From Athripsodes cinereus (Eukaryota > Arthropoda > Insecta > Trichoptera > Leptoceridae), in assembly GCA_947579605.1 (NCBI GenBank), contig OX388321.1:15119614-15183613 (forward strand): a DNA stretch of 64,000 bases, written 5' to 3'. Both the position numbers and the translations under genes were made by a program. Positions 9,115 to 22,046 of this stretch are shown here, one piece after another. Numbering within the stretch: position 1 is the stretch's first letter; each line of letters begins with the position of its first letter. The notes beneath the pieces were generated by a model that searched no databases, had not been told where the DNA came from, and saw nothing but the letters and a program-made list of their open reading frames with translations.

Positions 9115-11081
9115 ATTAACGATAAACTGAAGGCGTTTAAATAAATTTATTTCATTTTTGATTTATAAAATGTTGAGTTTATCATCATTTAATTTTCATA
9201 CTATCTAATAATTTATTATTTTGTTTCATATTAAGCCACTTACATATTTCCAAATACGAGTGATTTACATCTTAATAAGAAAATTAAATAATATAATGAA
9301 CGCAAGCATTTTGGCAAACATAGTGAAAATATTCGTAATCTTTGTAAAATGCATCTAACTTTTATTTTCCAAAGTTGGCCAAAAAGAAACTGCTTTTTCT
9401 GTCTCAAAGATTTAGAAGGCTTAGATGATTTTTTACGCTACACAAAGTGATTAAATGTTAAAACAAAGTCTTTCTATGTGTAGAATTGCTTTCATCAAGT
9501 TTTCTCGAGAACGACGTTGAAAATGCGAACGTTTATATAAGTTTTCATATATTGTTCCTAACGTTTTCAAAAAATTGAAAAGAATGAAAATGAATGCTGA
9601 AAGAATGACGTCTTTTGACGCGTTATACAGCCTTGTTTATTTCGCGATGAAGTCTGTCAAACTGTATACAAGATCCACATTGTACAAAGGTAGTGGCGGC
9701 ATATTGTGTTTGCTTATCTAATCTAAATATTCATTTTATTACCGTTTATTTTTTCAACAAAGCATCCGCCATACGGGTGATGTGGGTGGGTAGTATTTTG
9801 TATCGCAAATAACATTTAATTTTAGGAACATCGAGGAAATTTGTACGAAACTTTTCAACGTTATTCTTTATAAAAAGTAAGTATGTATATACATCTATCC
9901 CATACATAAGTATACCTCTTTTAATGGGATAGTAAACGATATTTTTTAAGTGTATTATAGTAAATGTGAAATGTATATGTATTTTTGTTATATTTTTCAA
10001 CTAAATCAAATATTATGTAGATATTATCGCTGTATTTTCAATTTCCGTCGATAATTTTGCCATTTTAGAAAACAAATAATTGACCTATGCACTTAATCAG
10101 TATATTTTATTTAAATAGCATTATGTTCTTAGTTCCCTCTCTTTACTAATTTGCATTTTAAACTGTACTTTGGTTTATATAGAAATTATTGCAAAAGCTG
10201 TAAGTTTGTGGTACTGAAATAAAGCTTTTTATATGCAGGTATACATATTTTGATTAATTACACAAAATTCTGTAAATATAGGAATATATCTTGATTCAAA
10301 CTTGAAAATAACCTTTAAACATTTCAGCAAAAAACAGTATATAAAATTTATTAAATGCAAGACAGAAAGCCTCTGGTTATGTCAGAAATATTTTCTGTGC
10401 AAAAATATTGAAGATTAACAAACTTTAAATATTACAAAGAAAATTTCAAAAATCTCATATTGAACGTTCAATGCTTGAAATAATTTTAAAATATCTCTGA
10501 CAATATAAAATGTATTAGTTTTCTACAAAATATTTTAATAAACAAAAGAGCATGAGAGAAAGAGTTATGATAGACGGTAATAAATCAAAAAAATAAAACT
10601 CGCATTCATGTATAACAAAGTATTCCTATGACAACAACATCAGATTACTTTGAATTCTATGGGAAAGATTTTTCAAATGAAAGGAGGCTGAAAATATTGA
10701 AAAAGAATTGACTTCAATAAAAAAAAGGTGCCCAAAAGTAAACATATTTATCAGTACTGTATAATTATAATAAGAATGTTTAAGAACTTTGAAAAAAGAA
10801 GAATTTTGAGAAAGTGATGAACCTCTTTGAAACTAGCATTTCGTTTTATTACTGACTGAACGAAACAAGAGAAAGACGTCTTTCGACTTTTTTCTAGCAG
10901 ATTGATAATGAAGTCGAAGGATATCTCTGTCATGTTTGTTTAATCTAAAGTAGAACGAAATCCTTGTTTCAATTTATACAATCATGGAATGCTACTACTT
11001 GGTGCACCAAAACAATAAATAAATTACTTCTTAATTTTTTTACATATGTATAAACATAAGTCTTATGCATTGCTTAACAAT
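9115..11081. other. AT-rich non-coding stretch
   Basis: Two kilobases with no convincing gene, repeat or RNA. The short open frames on the minus strand (9746-10000, 10751-10933) are lysine/isoleucine/phenylalanine-rich and look like chance. Confidence 0.5.
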
Positions 11082-11723
11082 TCGTCCCTCTTCTGTCTAA
11101 CAGTCGTATCTGCCTAAATGTAAATTGTTCAGGAGAGCGTTTTTAGTGTTTTGCAGTGCATATTTTCATCTTTCTTAGTTATATGATACAGTGTAAATAA
11201 ATTACATTATTTTATTTGTACCTTTCCTTATATATCTCAGAATAATTTTTGTGGTGAAATTTTGAGGAATTTGTAGATACAACACATTTTATTTAGAAGT
11301 CCCGTGGAGAACCCGGTAAAGAACTGGTCTCCCACTCTTCTCCTTAAGTTTTCGAGTGTCCTGTAAAAGGCAGGTGTTCGAAAAAATTAAGACATTGTAC
11401 ATCTTAAATTCAGCGATGAAGTTTGCCACTCATCCTGAATGTCTTGATTTTATATTGGCACGAAGAGGACAGCTTGCATGTTTCTTACATACAGCTGGTC
11501 TGCTGGCTACCCCATTTATGGGATACGCCGTGATGGTATAGTAGTAGTAGTAGTAGTAATTCGTAAATACGACAACAAATCAGAAGGCTATTCCAGGATA
11601 AAGGTAACAGTCACAGGTGTGATCTACAGTGAGAACATGCAGGGCACATATAAATACACATTGGTGATTATAACTCGATTTCGCCAAATTGTCAGATACG
11701 ACAGTTAGTCAGAAGAGGGACGA
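11082..11723. mobile_element. DNA element with ~33-bp terminal inverted repeats, interrupted by a SINE
   Basis: Left end TCGTCCCTCTTCTGTCTAAC plus AGTCGTATCTG is mirrored at 11690-11723 (GTCAGATACGACAGTTAGTC then AGAAGAGGGACGA) with two or three mismatches. About 640 bp long including the 260-bp family A SINE inside it. No transposase remains and no target duplication is obvious, so the superfamily is unknown. Confidence 0.78.
11301..11559 (+). mobile_element. Family A SINE, full-length reference copy
   Basis: Runs from CCCGTGGAGAACCCGGTAAA through TCGAGTGTCCTGTAAAAGGC, AAATTCAGCGATGAAG, CCTGAATGTCTTGATTTTA, GGCACGAAGAGGACAG and CTGGTCTGCTGGCTACCCC to GCCGTGATGG and six TAG units. No tRNA-like A/B boxes are visible at the 5' end, so its head is not clearly tRNA-derived. 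Inserted within the 11082-11723 DNA element. Confidence 0.88.
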
Positions 11724-12169
11724 TATGATATAGGCAAAAACTTTCACAATATGTCAGGCTAGTAGTTCATTACAAAACAAATTGCTTTTATATTATATCA
11801 CATTATACCATTACAGTTTTTGGTCAATGCGATCCCAGAGAAAACAAAACATTCACAACAGTTTCTCCATTTTTCTTGCAAATTCAGCGTAATGATACAT
11901 TTAATATGTCAATATATGGGTGAAGTCTAAAAAATATTACCTCAAGCCACTACGAATATTAGTTAGTAAGTAGATACAATTTGCTATCTTTAGTGATTCC
12001 TTAGGGCAAATAATGATAGACATAGTAGATATATACATATAAATAGTATGATAGTAAGAAATAGTACAACTTTTTAAGACAAGACTGTAATACCTACTAT
12101 ATTTTTTTGTGTCTATAGGTAAATATGTATATTTTTATCTAAGTATATCATCATGAATGAATGCTGACA
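11724..12169. other. AT-rich non-coding stretch
   Basis: Nothing recognisable. Confidence 0.5.
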
Positions 12170-12395
12170 GTTGATGTGCGGCAGAGGCAACACTCTATTA
12201 CCTTTAAGTCACGAAGGCCTGAGTTCAATTCCCGGTCAGGGCAAAATGAAGAATAACCTTTTCAAATTGTCCTGGATGTGTCCGGCTGGCCCTTCAGGCC
12301 TGCTTAATGGTCCGTCCGTGAGGACAATGTTACTCATCCTCTTGGCATGTTTTCTGCACAAAGTTTGTGGAATAAGGTATTTTATTTATTAACAG
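12170..12395 (+). mobile_element. tRNA-derived SINE (distinct family)
   Basis: Head GCGGCAGAGGCAACACTC ... AAGGCCTGAGTTCAATTCCC carries a B-box-like GAGTTCAATTCCC. The body has GTCCTGGATGTGTCCGGCTG and CCCTTCAGGCCTGC and is much richer in GC than its flanks; it ends near GTGGAATAAGGTATTTTATT. Only one copy in the window, so the family is judged by shape. The open frame at 12171-12392 is incidental. Confidence 0.6.
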
Positions 12396-12536
12396 AGATA
12401 TTTATTTATTTATTAAATATTATTACAGTTTATATGATATCAAATCATTAAATTTTAATGAGAGTTGAATAGATAATAAAAAATAAAACACTTACCTTAA
12501 TCTAGTACTCTCAAAGTGATTTTATTAATCGCTGGC

Positions 12537-12566
12537 TTTCAAGAGCTTATCTATTCTCATCGTCAG
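12537..12566 (-). other. Hammerhead-ribozyme-like core motif
   Basis: Minus strand: CTGACGAT, a GAG/CTC stem with loop, then TTGAAAGCC. Shape resembles CUGANGA-stem-GAAA, but there is an extra U after the core and an extra U before GAAA. Possibly part of a repeated element ending CAGCGATTAATAAAATCAC. Confidence 0.3.
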
Positions 12567-12575
12567 GCTAACGTG

Positions 12576-14480
12576 AAGCTTAATTTAGTGATTATATTCA
12601 AGTGTGATGTTGTTTATTTTTTGAGTAAAGTCGGGTGAAACCATACCAGCAAATAATAATAGTTATACTAGTTACGATAATACGGCTAGGCGTTATCTGT
12701 TGATAAATCGAGACCCGATTTATTAGTTAGGTATCTACTGTTATTATTCGTATAGAAAAGAGGGTGTATAGATATAAGTTCCTACCTCAAGATTTAATTT
12801 ATGTGTGTATAGTAGAGATGACCCACTTACATTACAGCACATAGAATATTACTCAGTTGTAATATAAACTATCGATGTAACAGTGGATTGATTATCTCAA
12901 GCCTCAAGGGACGAATATTCTATGTAATGATAATGCCATCATCGGTGCTATAATAAAACAGAAACGAAGCACAGAATTGCAAATTATATCATTACATCGT
13001 AAGTGAAATTTAATCTGGAAGACTGGAACGTTGTTAGATGCGGAAAGAGATTGATTTTTGTGAAACCAAGTTGTATGAAACCTCTTTGTATGGAAATTGA
13101 ATTGTATTTGATATTTTTTCCTTGGCGATTATAATATGTAAATACTCGTAAACTTATCTCATAAAAAAATCTATGAATTTATACCACGACGAAATCTACC
13201 ACAAGTGGGATAATCATTAGACTAAGTGCGTGTAACAGACATGCGGAATATCCTCACATATGTAAATTTTTCGGGCCGAATACTAAGTAGGTATATAGAA
13301 AACAATGTATTATTGATAATAAATTTAAAACAATATTAACAATATAAGCTGTATATACCTATAATATTAATTTGATCAATCTTGTTATACAAAGTAAACA
13401 GGGAGGGAGTTAGTTTCTTTTAAACGTTTTTAGAGATGAGATGAAGATATCCATATCAATTTCCGACTTTAAACAAGTACATACAATCAGAGATTATTCA
13501 TATAAGAAAATATATTTTGTATATTACTAAGTAATAGCAACTATGATACTAAAGCAATACAGTCGTAGCTCGTTTGACGGTTTCTCAATTACTGAAATAC
13601 GTACATTTTTTCTCCATGTTTTGTGTCTGTAAATATGAAATACCATCTAAATGCCGTTTTCATGTTATTTAAGCAGAAAGGACGGAGCACTGTCTGTTCT
13701 TATATACTCTTCCCGCTTCTTACACATTTAAGCAATTCGAACACACCTATTTCTCTTAATCAACATGAGTGGCTATCTTATGCCATTTTTTATCCACCGA
13801 AAATTTTATTCAACTTGGTAAAACCTCGTGGTTTTCGGATGTTTACGCTTTACTTAGATTTTTTTTAAAAATGCTCAGTTAAAGCAAGTTCTTGGCGGTT
13901 ATCTTGGAAAGTGATGATATTGCTTACCAATTCCACAAAATAATCGAAATAAATACTTTTTACGACTCAGTGGAAAATTTAACCTGGAAATTCAATGTAA
14001 CCATTGAAACTAATATGTATCAAATATTTCATAATTTTTACATCAAAAGAATTTTTTTTCTGACGTAACGCAAATCGAATAAGTACCAATTCTGGCATTA
14101 GTTTGTTGGGGGATTTATTATCTGAAGCTTTTCTAGTCACTCTAGGGAATTTTCTACCATTGTGGATTGGTGGTCGAAAAGTGAAATAAATATTTTATCC
14201 AAGAAACTTTTAATAGACAATGTGAATCTACCTATAACTGTAATGTATAATATTTCTAAATAGGTATAAAATATGTGAAAATCTATACCTATTTGTAAAG
14301 TAAACTGTGAATGTGAAATAAGATATAATACGATTAAAATATGTTTAATATATTGCATAGCACACGTAAAGTAACAACTATTCTCTTGTTCATTAATTTA
14401 TTACTTAAGGTATTTTTTACGAAATTTCTTTTTCGAGTATACATAATACTATATATTATAAACAACAATGTGGAATTTGG
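12576..14480. other. AT-rich non-coding stretch
   Basis: Only a worn family A SINE piece at 13190-13255 (minus; CCACAAGTGGGATAATC then AGACATGCGG). The open frames at 13623-13868 and 14137-14538 show no protein family signal. Confidence 0.45.
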
Positions 14481-14832
14481 ATATTACAAGGATGAGCGGA
14501 TGCAAGAGGAGTGTTATGGATTGAATGCGTCTAAATGAATTACGACGGCTTGGGCATGTGGAACGGATGGATTAAGGAAGGATGACAATGAGGAAGTAAG
14601 AAAGAAGGGGTGTGAGGAATCGCGGGTGTCGAAAACTAATTGGTCTGATCCCATGGATCAAATTCTTAAGGATGGCCGTGTCTTGTGAGTAAGAGAAATC
14701 AACGTGCGTGCAATAGAAATTGCATGACTGTAGAAGAAGCGAAAGACGTTTGTAATAACAGAGCTATACGGCATTCCGTTTCCCTGCCTACCCCACTTGG
14801 GATACGGCGTGATGGTATAGATAGATACATAA
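14481..14832 (+). pseudogene. Decayed RTE-like LINE C-terminus and tail
   Basis: Nucleotides align with 5905-6268: GATATTACAAGGATGAGCGG, GGCATGTGGAACGGATGGA, GTGAGTAAGAGAAATCAACG, GTAGAAGAAGCGAAAGACGT and CTACCCCACTTGGGATACGG, ending GTGATGGTATAGATAGATAC. Several frameshifts and stops interrupt the reading frame (for example AATGCGTCTAAATGA), so this is an older copy of the same or a sister LINE. Its 3' end is closer to the family A SINE tail than the 6250 copy is. Confidence 0.82.
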
Positions 14833-16184
14833 AACAATGAATTTAAAGAGTAAAATGGTGAAGTTTATCATTGAGATGAAAAACCTTTCACAGAAGATAA
14901 AGCCATTTGTTGGAATGAAAATTAATTAGGTATCAATAATAGTTTTGGCGTTAAAATTGTAATCTAAATTCTAAAATGGCAATCCGCCAGAAAACGTGCC
15001 GCCAAAGCAGCTGAATAACTAACCAACCATGTGGTAAAAAGTTCTTCATTTCGTTTAGTCTGAAAATCCAAGGAATGTATTTGTCTCTACGAGGAATTTC
15101 AAGATCTGTGTCATTCTCTTCATGCACTTCAAAGCACTTGTATGAAATTCTAAGTGTCTTTCTCCAACACCAAAGTGGATGAGCTTAATATTATAACGTT
15201 TGCCCCTTTTAATTTCCTCGTTTGTTTCAGTAAAAGGAAATAACGACTTTCTTCAGCACTGTAAAACGACCACTATAGTAAGCATAGTTACCTTCGTCTG
15301 AGAGATTGATACTTGAAAGTAATATAAGTCAAGCGAAGCTGGATGAAAAGTTTTCAGCATTTTCGTACTCTAAGATATTTCAAAGTTTTATACAATAGGA
15401 GAGTCCTAAGTTTTTAAGAAACTGTATTCTAATATTGTGTATGAATTTTAAATTTATTTTAATCATATTTGTTTTTTTTTTAGAAATAGAAAAAGTTGAT
15501 TTACAATAGTTTGACATCTTGTAGATCATCATTAATTATTCTATGTAATTTAACAATCTTACATCCTAATATAAGAAATAAAATAAAAATATGCCGTGTA
15601 GGCAGAGAGAATCGTATTAGTTATTCAGGCTTATACAGTCTCTGTTTCGATTTAGATTAAATTTGATGCACTCTCACGATATTTTTTAAATCATTTATTT
15701 TATCATTAAGTAGGTAATTTACCACTTCTAACGAAAGTTCAATATGTACTTATGTGTACTCTATTTCATTAATATTTTGTTTTTAGATGAAGTAACAAAT
15801 TTACTTAAAAGCACATTTCATCACACGTTGAAAAATATACGAAATAAAAGCGACTCGTCTCCTAGAGAGTTTGCTTAGTATGACGTGTCATTAAAGATAT
15901 TGTTGTTATTATTATTTCTATACAAACTGTAGAATGTCAAATACATTGTTTGGCATCAAAAACACTTTGTGGTGGTAGATGGGTTTACTTATAAATATTA
16001 AAAACATCAAAAACATTTACACGGAAAACATTCTGTGACGTAGAGTCGCATGTAAAAATTTGGGAGAGAGCTTGGGTAAATACGCGATATTTAATTGACA
16101 TAAAACCGAACTTTTCCACAAATATTACTAAATAATTCCTTTATGCCTCGTATAAATATTTTTTTGGACGCAATGAAGAAAAGT
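14833..16184. other. AT-rich non-coding stretch
   Basis: No supported feature; poly-T and TTATTATTATT runs at 15470 and 15905. Confidence 0.5.
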
Positions 16185-16365
16185 CAGCCCAGGCGTCTCT
16201 CTTCCAAAATACACAGTTTCTATGAAAACGACATCAGAGCGCAGGGATTGTCGTGGGAAGAGATGACGTGACTGGCACAGAGACGATTTGACTGAATGGA
16301 GGAGGCTGATTTCTGCCCTGTGCTCCCGAGAGGAGAGTTGAGAGCGATAATGATGATAATGGATG
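16185..16365 (+). pseudogene. Decayed GAT-tailed LINE C-terminus
   Basis: Matches the reverse complement of 40645-40800: AACGACATCAGAGCGCAGGG, GGGAAGAGATGACGTGACTGG, GAATGGAGGAGGCTG and TGTGCTCCCGAGAGGAG, ending GATAATGATGATAATGGATGA. Frame is broken (ATGACGTGA gives a stop). Confidence 0.8.
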
Positions 16366-18024
16366 AAGAAAAGTGTCTCACTGACTAAATATAAATATGA
16401 GACTTGGTCGTGTTTACGAAGAAAACGTAAAGTATGTAAATATGAAGTAGGAAATGCTGAATTTATCAATACAGCAACTTATACGTTACTGATCATTTTG
16501 ATATTCTTTGACAGATAAGTTTCTTGAGCACTATTAATTCATTTGCAGGTAATTTAAAAAATAAAAGAATTAAGTATTTGTTATTTACAAAAATTGGTGA
16601 GAATAAAGTGAAAAATTCAAAATGATCGATTTGAAAAAATATTCACAGGCCTTTCTTCAGAGTTGTCCACTTGTGGCATTTACTCACCCTCCGTGTGGAA
16701 CAAAATACAATATAACGAAAATATTTTTAACATAAAAAAAAACTGTAAAGATTTTTTTTTACCAGCTCTCAGTGACTAAGCCTACCGACGTTTTAAGGTG
16801 GATTAAACTTCTTTATTGTGTTGTTGTGGGGTGACAAAAAATCATTATAAAATCATGAAAAAAATTGAACCATTTGATTAGGTACTTAATTCTAAAACCC
16901 GGTATAACGAAAAATATTAGAGCTGAACAAACACTTCATATTTCTTTAACTTTTTAGAACTATTAATAATTATTTTCAGTTTTTAACATGGAATGTTTTA
17001 GATTAAAAATAATGTAGGTATTTGAATAAATTCTTATTTTTTTATTTTACGCTTTAACATGATAAATAATATTTTTTCTATTATCAAATAAAAAAAAAAT
17101 ATTTATTATTTTTGTTTTGTGTTACTGTAGAGTAAGACTAACGCACGACCGGTTTCGCGGACTCCGAGTTCGCATCATCAGGTGCTGATCTATACTGGAT
17201 CTATAATGGAATATTTTTTCTTTCTGAAAAATTGAAAAAGAAACGAGAACGTATATTTTTCTATTCACAGTAGCTTTAGCGACATTTTCTCTTATATTAC
17301 ATTTAAATCGAAATTTCAATAACAGCATTTACCAAGAGATAGAAATCAGTGCGATAAGTAAAAAAATATTATTTTTCAATTAAGCGATGAGATATGCCAA
17401 CTAATCTGACTGAATTATTTCATGGGATGTGTACAGAATGATTGTTTATTTTGAAAAGTAAATCCAGAGGCTACCTCTACTAATGAGATATTTCATGATT
17501 TAATGTGTATATTGGTAGACTTTCTTTTATTTATAAATTTTGGTTACCCTGAATTCACGGACTAGAAGGATTGGTGGAATGTCATTAATTTTTCAAAGCC
17601 TTGTTAAAAATGCAAACAGTCTTCACTTTGATGAAAACTTTTTACCAAATAAGGTGTCATAAAAGGGTTAAGAAACAGGCAAGTAAACTTAAAGGACGGT
17701 GAACAGTTGAAAAGGATTTTCTAAAATTTAATTAATCTACTTAATTATTTTGGAACTAATTTGGTTAATGATTCACATATACACATAAATAACATCACAC
17801 AAAAAATACATTTAAATGTATATTTTTACTTTGGACATAGTTTTTTTTATTACATTTATAATATCATTTTTAGATGCACAAAAACTATATTAATGAATAA
17901 AGTTGTGTAAATTTACGATTTCTTGAATTTTTTTGTTTTATGAAGGAGTGTAAATTTTCACATATCTTGTGATGGGCAGAATTTTGATGTGACATTTAAC
18001 ATAATATAACATTTAAAATCGTCA
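16366..18024. other. AT-rich non-coding stretch with a SINE scrap
   Basis: A short AAGCGATGAGATATGCC piece at 17380-17400 is a family A scrap. The rest shows nothing beyond the hammerhead-like motif at 17153. Confidence 0.45.
17153..17181 (-). other. Hammerhead-ribozyme-like core motif
   Basis: Minus strand CTGATGAT, GCG/CGC stem with an 11-base loop, then GAAAC and GGTCGTGCG. Same extra U after CTGATGA as at 22861. Confidence 0.35.
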
Positions 18025-18360
18025 CTCTAGCGATGAGAAATAACACTCATTCCGAATTTCTTAACTTTTATTGGCACAGACAGTACAAATAGCATGTTTA
18101 TTATATTAGACTTTTTTAGACTTTTATCTATTTCTTAATAAATTACAATTAACATACATACTTTGCTCAACTAGGTAGATCCTGTACTAGGACAAATATC
18201 TCACAAACATATCAATCATATACAAAAATATACACAATCACAAAAAAAGCATTCATTTCCTAGATAATTATACACAATCACATTCATAACAAGCAAATAC
18301 TGCACTGTAATTTTACATGCAGTTAATCTACTCACTTGTGGGAAAAGCCATGATAATATA
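18025..18360 (+). mobile_element. Family A SINE split by a ~200-bp insertion
   Basis: CTAGCGATGAGAAATAACAC...TTATTGGCACAGACAG and ATAGCATGTTTATTA (to ~18105) continue at about 18315 with CATGCAGTTAATCTACTCAC, CTTGTGGGAAAAGCC and ATGATAATATAGATTGATAG. The intervening AT-rich segment is unidentified. Confidence 0.6.
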
Positions 18361-18835
18361 GATTGATAGATTATTGAAGTATAAATATATATTTCGAATC
18401 TACTCACTTTATTTAGTACACTAGACTTGTCTTTTAAGCATTTGTATAATGTATCGAAGACAAACAATAAAAATACTACTGCATAGTATTATAAATATAT
18501 CGTAGTAGGTGTATGCAGAATCTTCGAATACTAAAATACAATATTATGTACGTATTCATACATATTCTATAGATAAACTCAGTTGCAGCGTTTGATTCTT
18601 CTAGTGGAAAAGAGAAAATGTATCTTCAATATCAGAACATTGGAATCTATGTAATGCGGATGTATCGAACATTCTTGATCATACTGGGTACCAAACCTAA
18701 TTTTTAAGGCGGATTAGCTTGGATAATATCATTTTTTTTTTTTTTTTTTTACATGGTCCTGTTAAGTCATATAAGTTGACTTGTCAACATTGACTATATT
18801 AATACTGGTAAAAGAACGCATTTTCATATGTCTCT
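18361..18835. other. AT-rich non-coding stretch
   Basis: Only a long T run at 18732-18750 stands out. Confidence 0.5.
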
Positions 18836-18843
18836 AAAATAAC

Positions 18844-19198
18844 TAGTGTTGTGGAATTCTCAAGAAATAATTTTACGAGAAATTTACCGAGAAAATTCTT
18901 ATTGCTAATAAGATGAAAAATCTTGATGTTTGACACCCCACATGCCCATATTTAAGTTAAAAAAAATTGCAGGTACGTACATGGAAAAAAGTGTTAATAA
19001 TCTCTGATTTGGCCCTTAATCAGCCCCACAAATTTTTGGATCAATCAGGTTGGCTGCGAAGTGTACTGGGTAAAAGGTCATAATACCACTAAGAAAAATT
19101 ATGGAGAGAAATTTCTCTTCCATCAGAGGAGAAACTCTCGGAGAAATTTCTCGTTCCTGAGAAATTTCTTTGGAGAATTTTCTCTTCTCACATCACTA
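18844..19198. mobile_element. hAT-like miniature element, 355 bp
   Basis: Starts TAGTGTTGTGGAATTCTC and ends with the complement of TAGTGATGTGAGAAGAGAA. The sub-terminal parts repeat GAGAAATTTCTC-type palindromes. Flanks AAAATAAC (18836-18843) and GCAATAAC (19199-19206) agree at 6 of 8 bases, fitting the 8-bp duplication of hAT transposons. No coding capacity. Confidence 0.75.
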
Positions 19199-19206
19199 GC
19201 AATAAC

Positions 19207-22046
19207 TATGTAAGACTAATGTGGAGTAGTTAGCGGAATAACTTCATATTATGAACATGCAGGCCGTCCAATTAGTGATGTCAAAAGAAATACATTCAGG
19301 ACTGGTGGCATGCCACATAGCTTAATTGACGATATTTGATACCTCATATGTGAAGATTAACGATTTTTCCCTTTACAAGAACTTTGAAACTCACAGATTT
19401 TTTTTTTGCCGGGGATAATAAACATGATTTTCAGATCCTTTTCAATTTCGGGTAAACACCCTAGTGAATTTTGGGTGTCGAAGGAGATGAAAACATAACA
19501 ATAAGACACCGTGAATACTTCAAGATATGTTAAATATGCAAAACACTTTGATTTAAAAGTTATCTCTTGATGTCCATTAGACGCTTTTCTTTTGTGTTTT
19601 ATTTTGCTCGAATTGTACAAACTTGATTGCACTTTTTTTCTATAAATATGCAAAAAAATGGACAATATTTAATTCAATGTAATTTTACGGTATAATAACC
19701 ATTATAATTTAGTAAAAAATGGGTACTGAAAATTTTTATCTAAAAAAAATGATAGTTACAGATTGTACACGATAAATACCTTAATTGATGACTTAGGTAA
19801 GGTTTTAATGCAATATTCTTTGATACTTAAGTAAATACAATAATTAATATTATTATTCTTATAGCTCAAGCTATCAAGTTGAATTTCCAGGGTTATTAAG
19901 ATTTCTTACTTACTTTACTATTAGATAATATTTATTCTTCTTTCTTGTTCGACTCTTACCACTTTTTTATTTATTTTTTTGCTTATTATTATTATTATTG
20001 AGTGAAACAAGTTGTTCTACCCGAGTTAATTGAGAGAAAGTTCATCTAACCAAGAGGATTTATCTCAGAGATCAGGTTTCAACCAAGTTTTATTAGCATT
20101 TTATACTTTTACTCTTGTAAATACATAAAGTAATAGATTCTAATTGCACAACTTGATAAGTTAATTAATTACTCATAAAATAAGATATCTAGGATACTTG
20201 CACTTTGATATTGATTTGACCTCGGGTATTTAATAAAAAAATATATGAACCTTATTGTGGAATTATTAAATGATATTTATTATGACAAAAAATATCAAAA
20301 ATCAGCCGATTACTAACCCATAAACAGTTCAGAATATAAAAAATAAAGTATTCAACTATTCAAGTTTTCGACTATATAACTTAATAACATTTAGTACACA
20401 TATTTAAAGTTTTTTTATTCATCCTAGCACGAGTTTTCCGACAAGTATGCGGACAAGTCATCCTCTCCGTGCTAACAAAAGTTTAAATAGTCTGTAAATA
20501 CACATAACTTTAATGTTAGGCATAACTGGATTTTCATAAATAATAACAAAAAAACATACCAAATAATCGCAATGATACTCGTATGTTGTTCATAAAGTCT
20601 GAATTGATAAAAAATGAGATAAGAATCAGAAAAAGATTGAAATTTACCGAGAAATAAAAATACTTGCTATTAGGTACAACTTCGTTTGCATATTTTTCCA
20701 TGCGGTACGAGACGAGATTTTTTGGAAGACTAAACATATAACTGTTATGCAGATACTTACATGAATAAGATCACTAAGAATAACATAATAATAATATTAT
20801 ATTATATTATAAAGCACATCGACATTAATATTACCTTTTGGAAAATCTAAAATAACTTTAGTATGCCCGAATAGAAATATAGGGCCAAATATAAATTCTT
20901 ATTGACATTAAATTGCCAGGCTATTTTTAGACTGTCCATGTATGCTGTCACAATATTTACCATACCAGCTGTGATTCTTGTATTTTAATGTATGCAGTAA
21001 ATAAACAAGCAATAATATGAGTGCCAATAAAAAAAGGCATTTCGGAGGTAAATTGAAAGTGTCAAATGTTTCATAGTTCGTGATGTTGAACGAATATTTT
21101 TCTGTTACAGGACACTCCAGCACTTGAAAAAAAAAATCTGCGAGCCCTATTCTTTATACGGGAATCTTTTAAGAAGTTATTATATTGATAGAAAAATTAC
21201 AGAATTCTTAAAGAAATTCTTATAGATAACAGGTCCTTCAGAGGAGTAATTTAGTATTTATCTCCAAAAAGTGATCTGCTAGTATTAGAGGTGAACAGAG
21301 TGTAGTCATATATTGTGAAGAAATAAAAATATGACAACATTCTACACACTATTTTAAACCTTATATAATAACTGAAACTATGGGAAACCTGCTTATTGTT
21401 CAAATGAATTTTATCAAAGGACATTCATCAGAAATAATCTAGGTAGTATTTTCAAGTAGGTATAGTACAATTAAATAATAATATGTACCCACGGAAGAGT
21501 AAGTAATGTCTGTACAGTTTGTATGATTAAGTAACCACTGAATAGAAGATACACATAGAACAAATAGCATGAGTTCTTTAGAACAGAGTGATATCGTAGT
21601 TCTACAACCTACTAGTAGTAGAATATTACTACAGTAGATAGTGGATATGTAATATTATTAGTACTAGACCGAGTCTACAAGTTTAGTTTCAGTGGAAACG
21701 AAGCCTCCTTCTTCCTCACTCTATCCGCATTGCTACGTGGGATCTGTATAAACGAGTTTGTTCACAAACTGTTTTACATACGTGCATGGTGTGTCAATAA
21801 TGCATTGATTCCAAAACTGCTTACATATAAATAGTCAATATAATATAAAAATAAATAGGTCAACCGAAACAAATAAAAATAGACAAATTCATTTCTGAGT
21901 ATAGGCGGAGTGATATAATTGTCATGGATTATCATGAAGTGTGGTGACTCAAATGGCGGAGAATTAGTATTTGTTACTGGGTGTATTATCGGTACTTGTT
22001 CTTAGTAAAAGAGACTCATTCCTATCCCATGCTTCCATAGGAAGTA
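19207..22046. other. AT-rich non-coding stretch
   Basis: No supported gene. A short family A-like scrap is at 20415-20475 (GCGGACAAGTCATCCTCTCCGTGC). Small AT-rich open frames (19357-19665, 20534-20737, 20908-21123 minus) have no recognisable motifs. Confidence 0.45.

Noticed and set aside
16128..16469. Minus-strand 113-codon open frame
   Set aside because: Runs antisense through the GAT-tailed LINE remnant and its flanks; no own motif.
19357..19665. Minus-strand 102-codon open frame as a gene
   Set aside because: AT-rich composition, no family motif, no splice or promoter context; chance frames of this size are expected in 64 kb.
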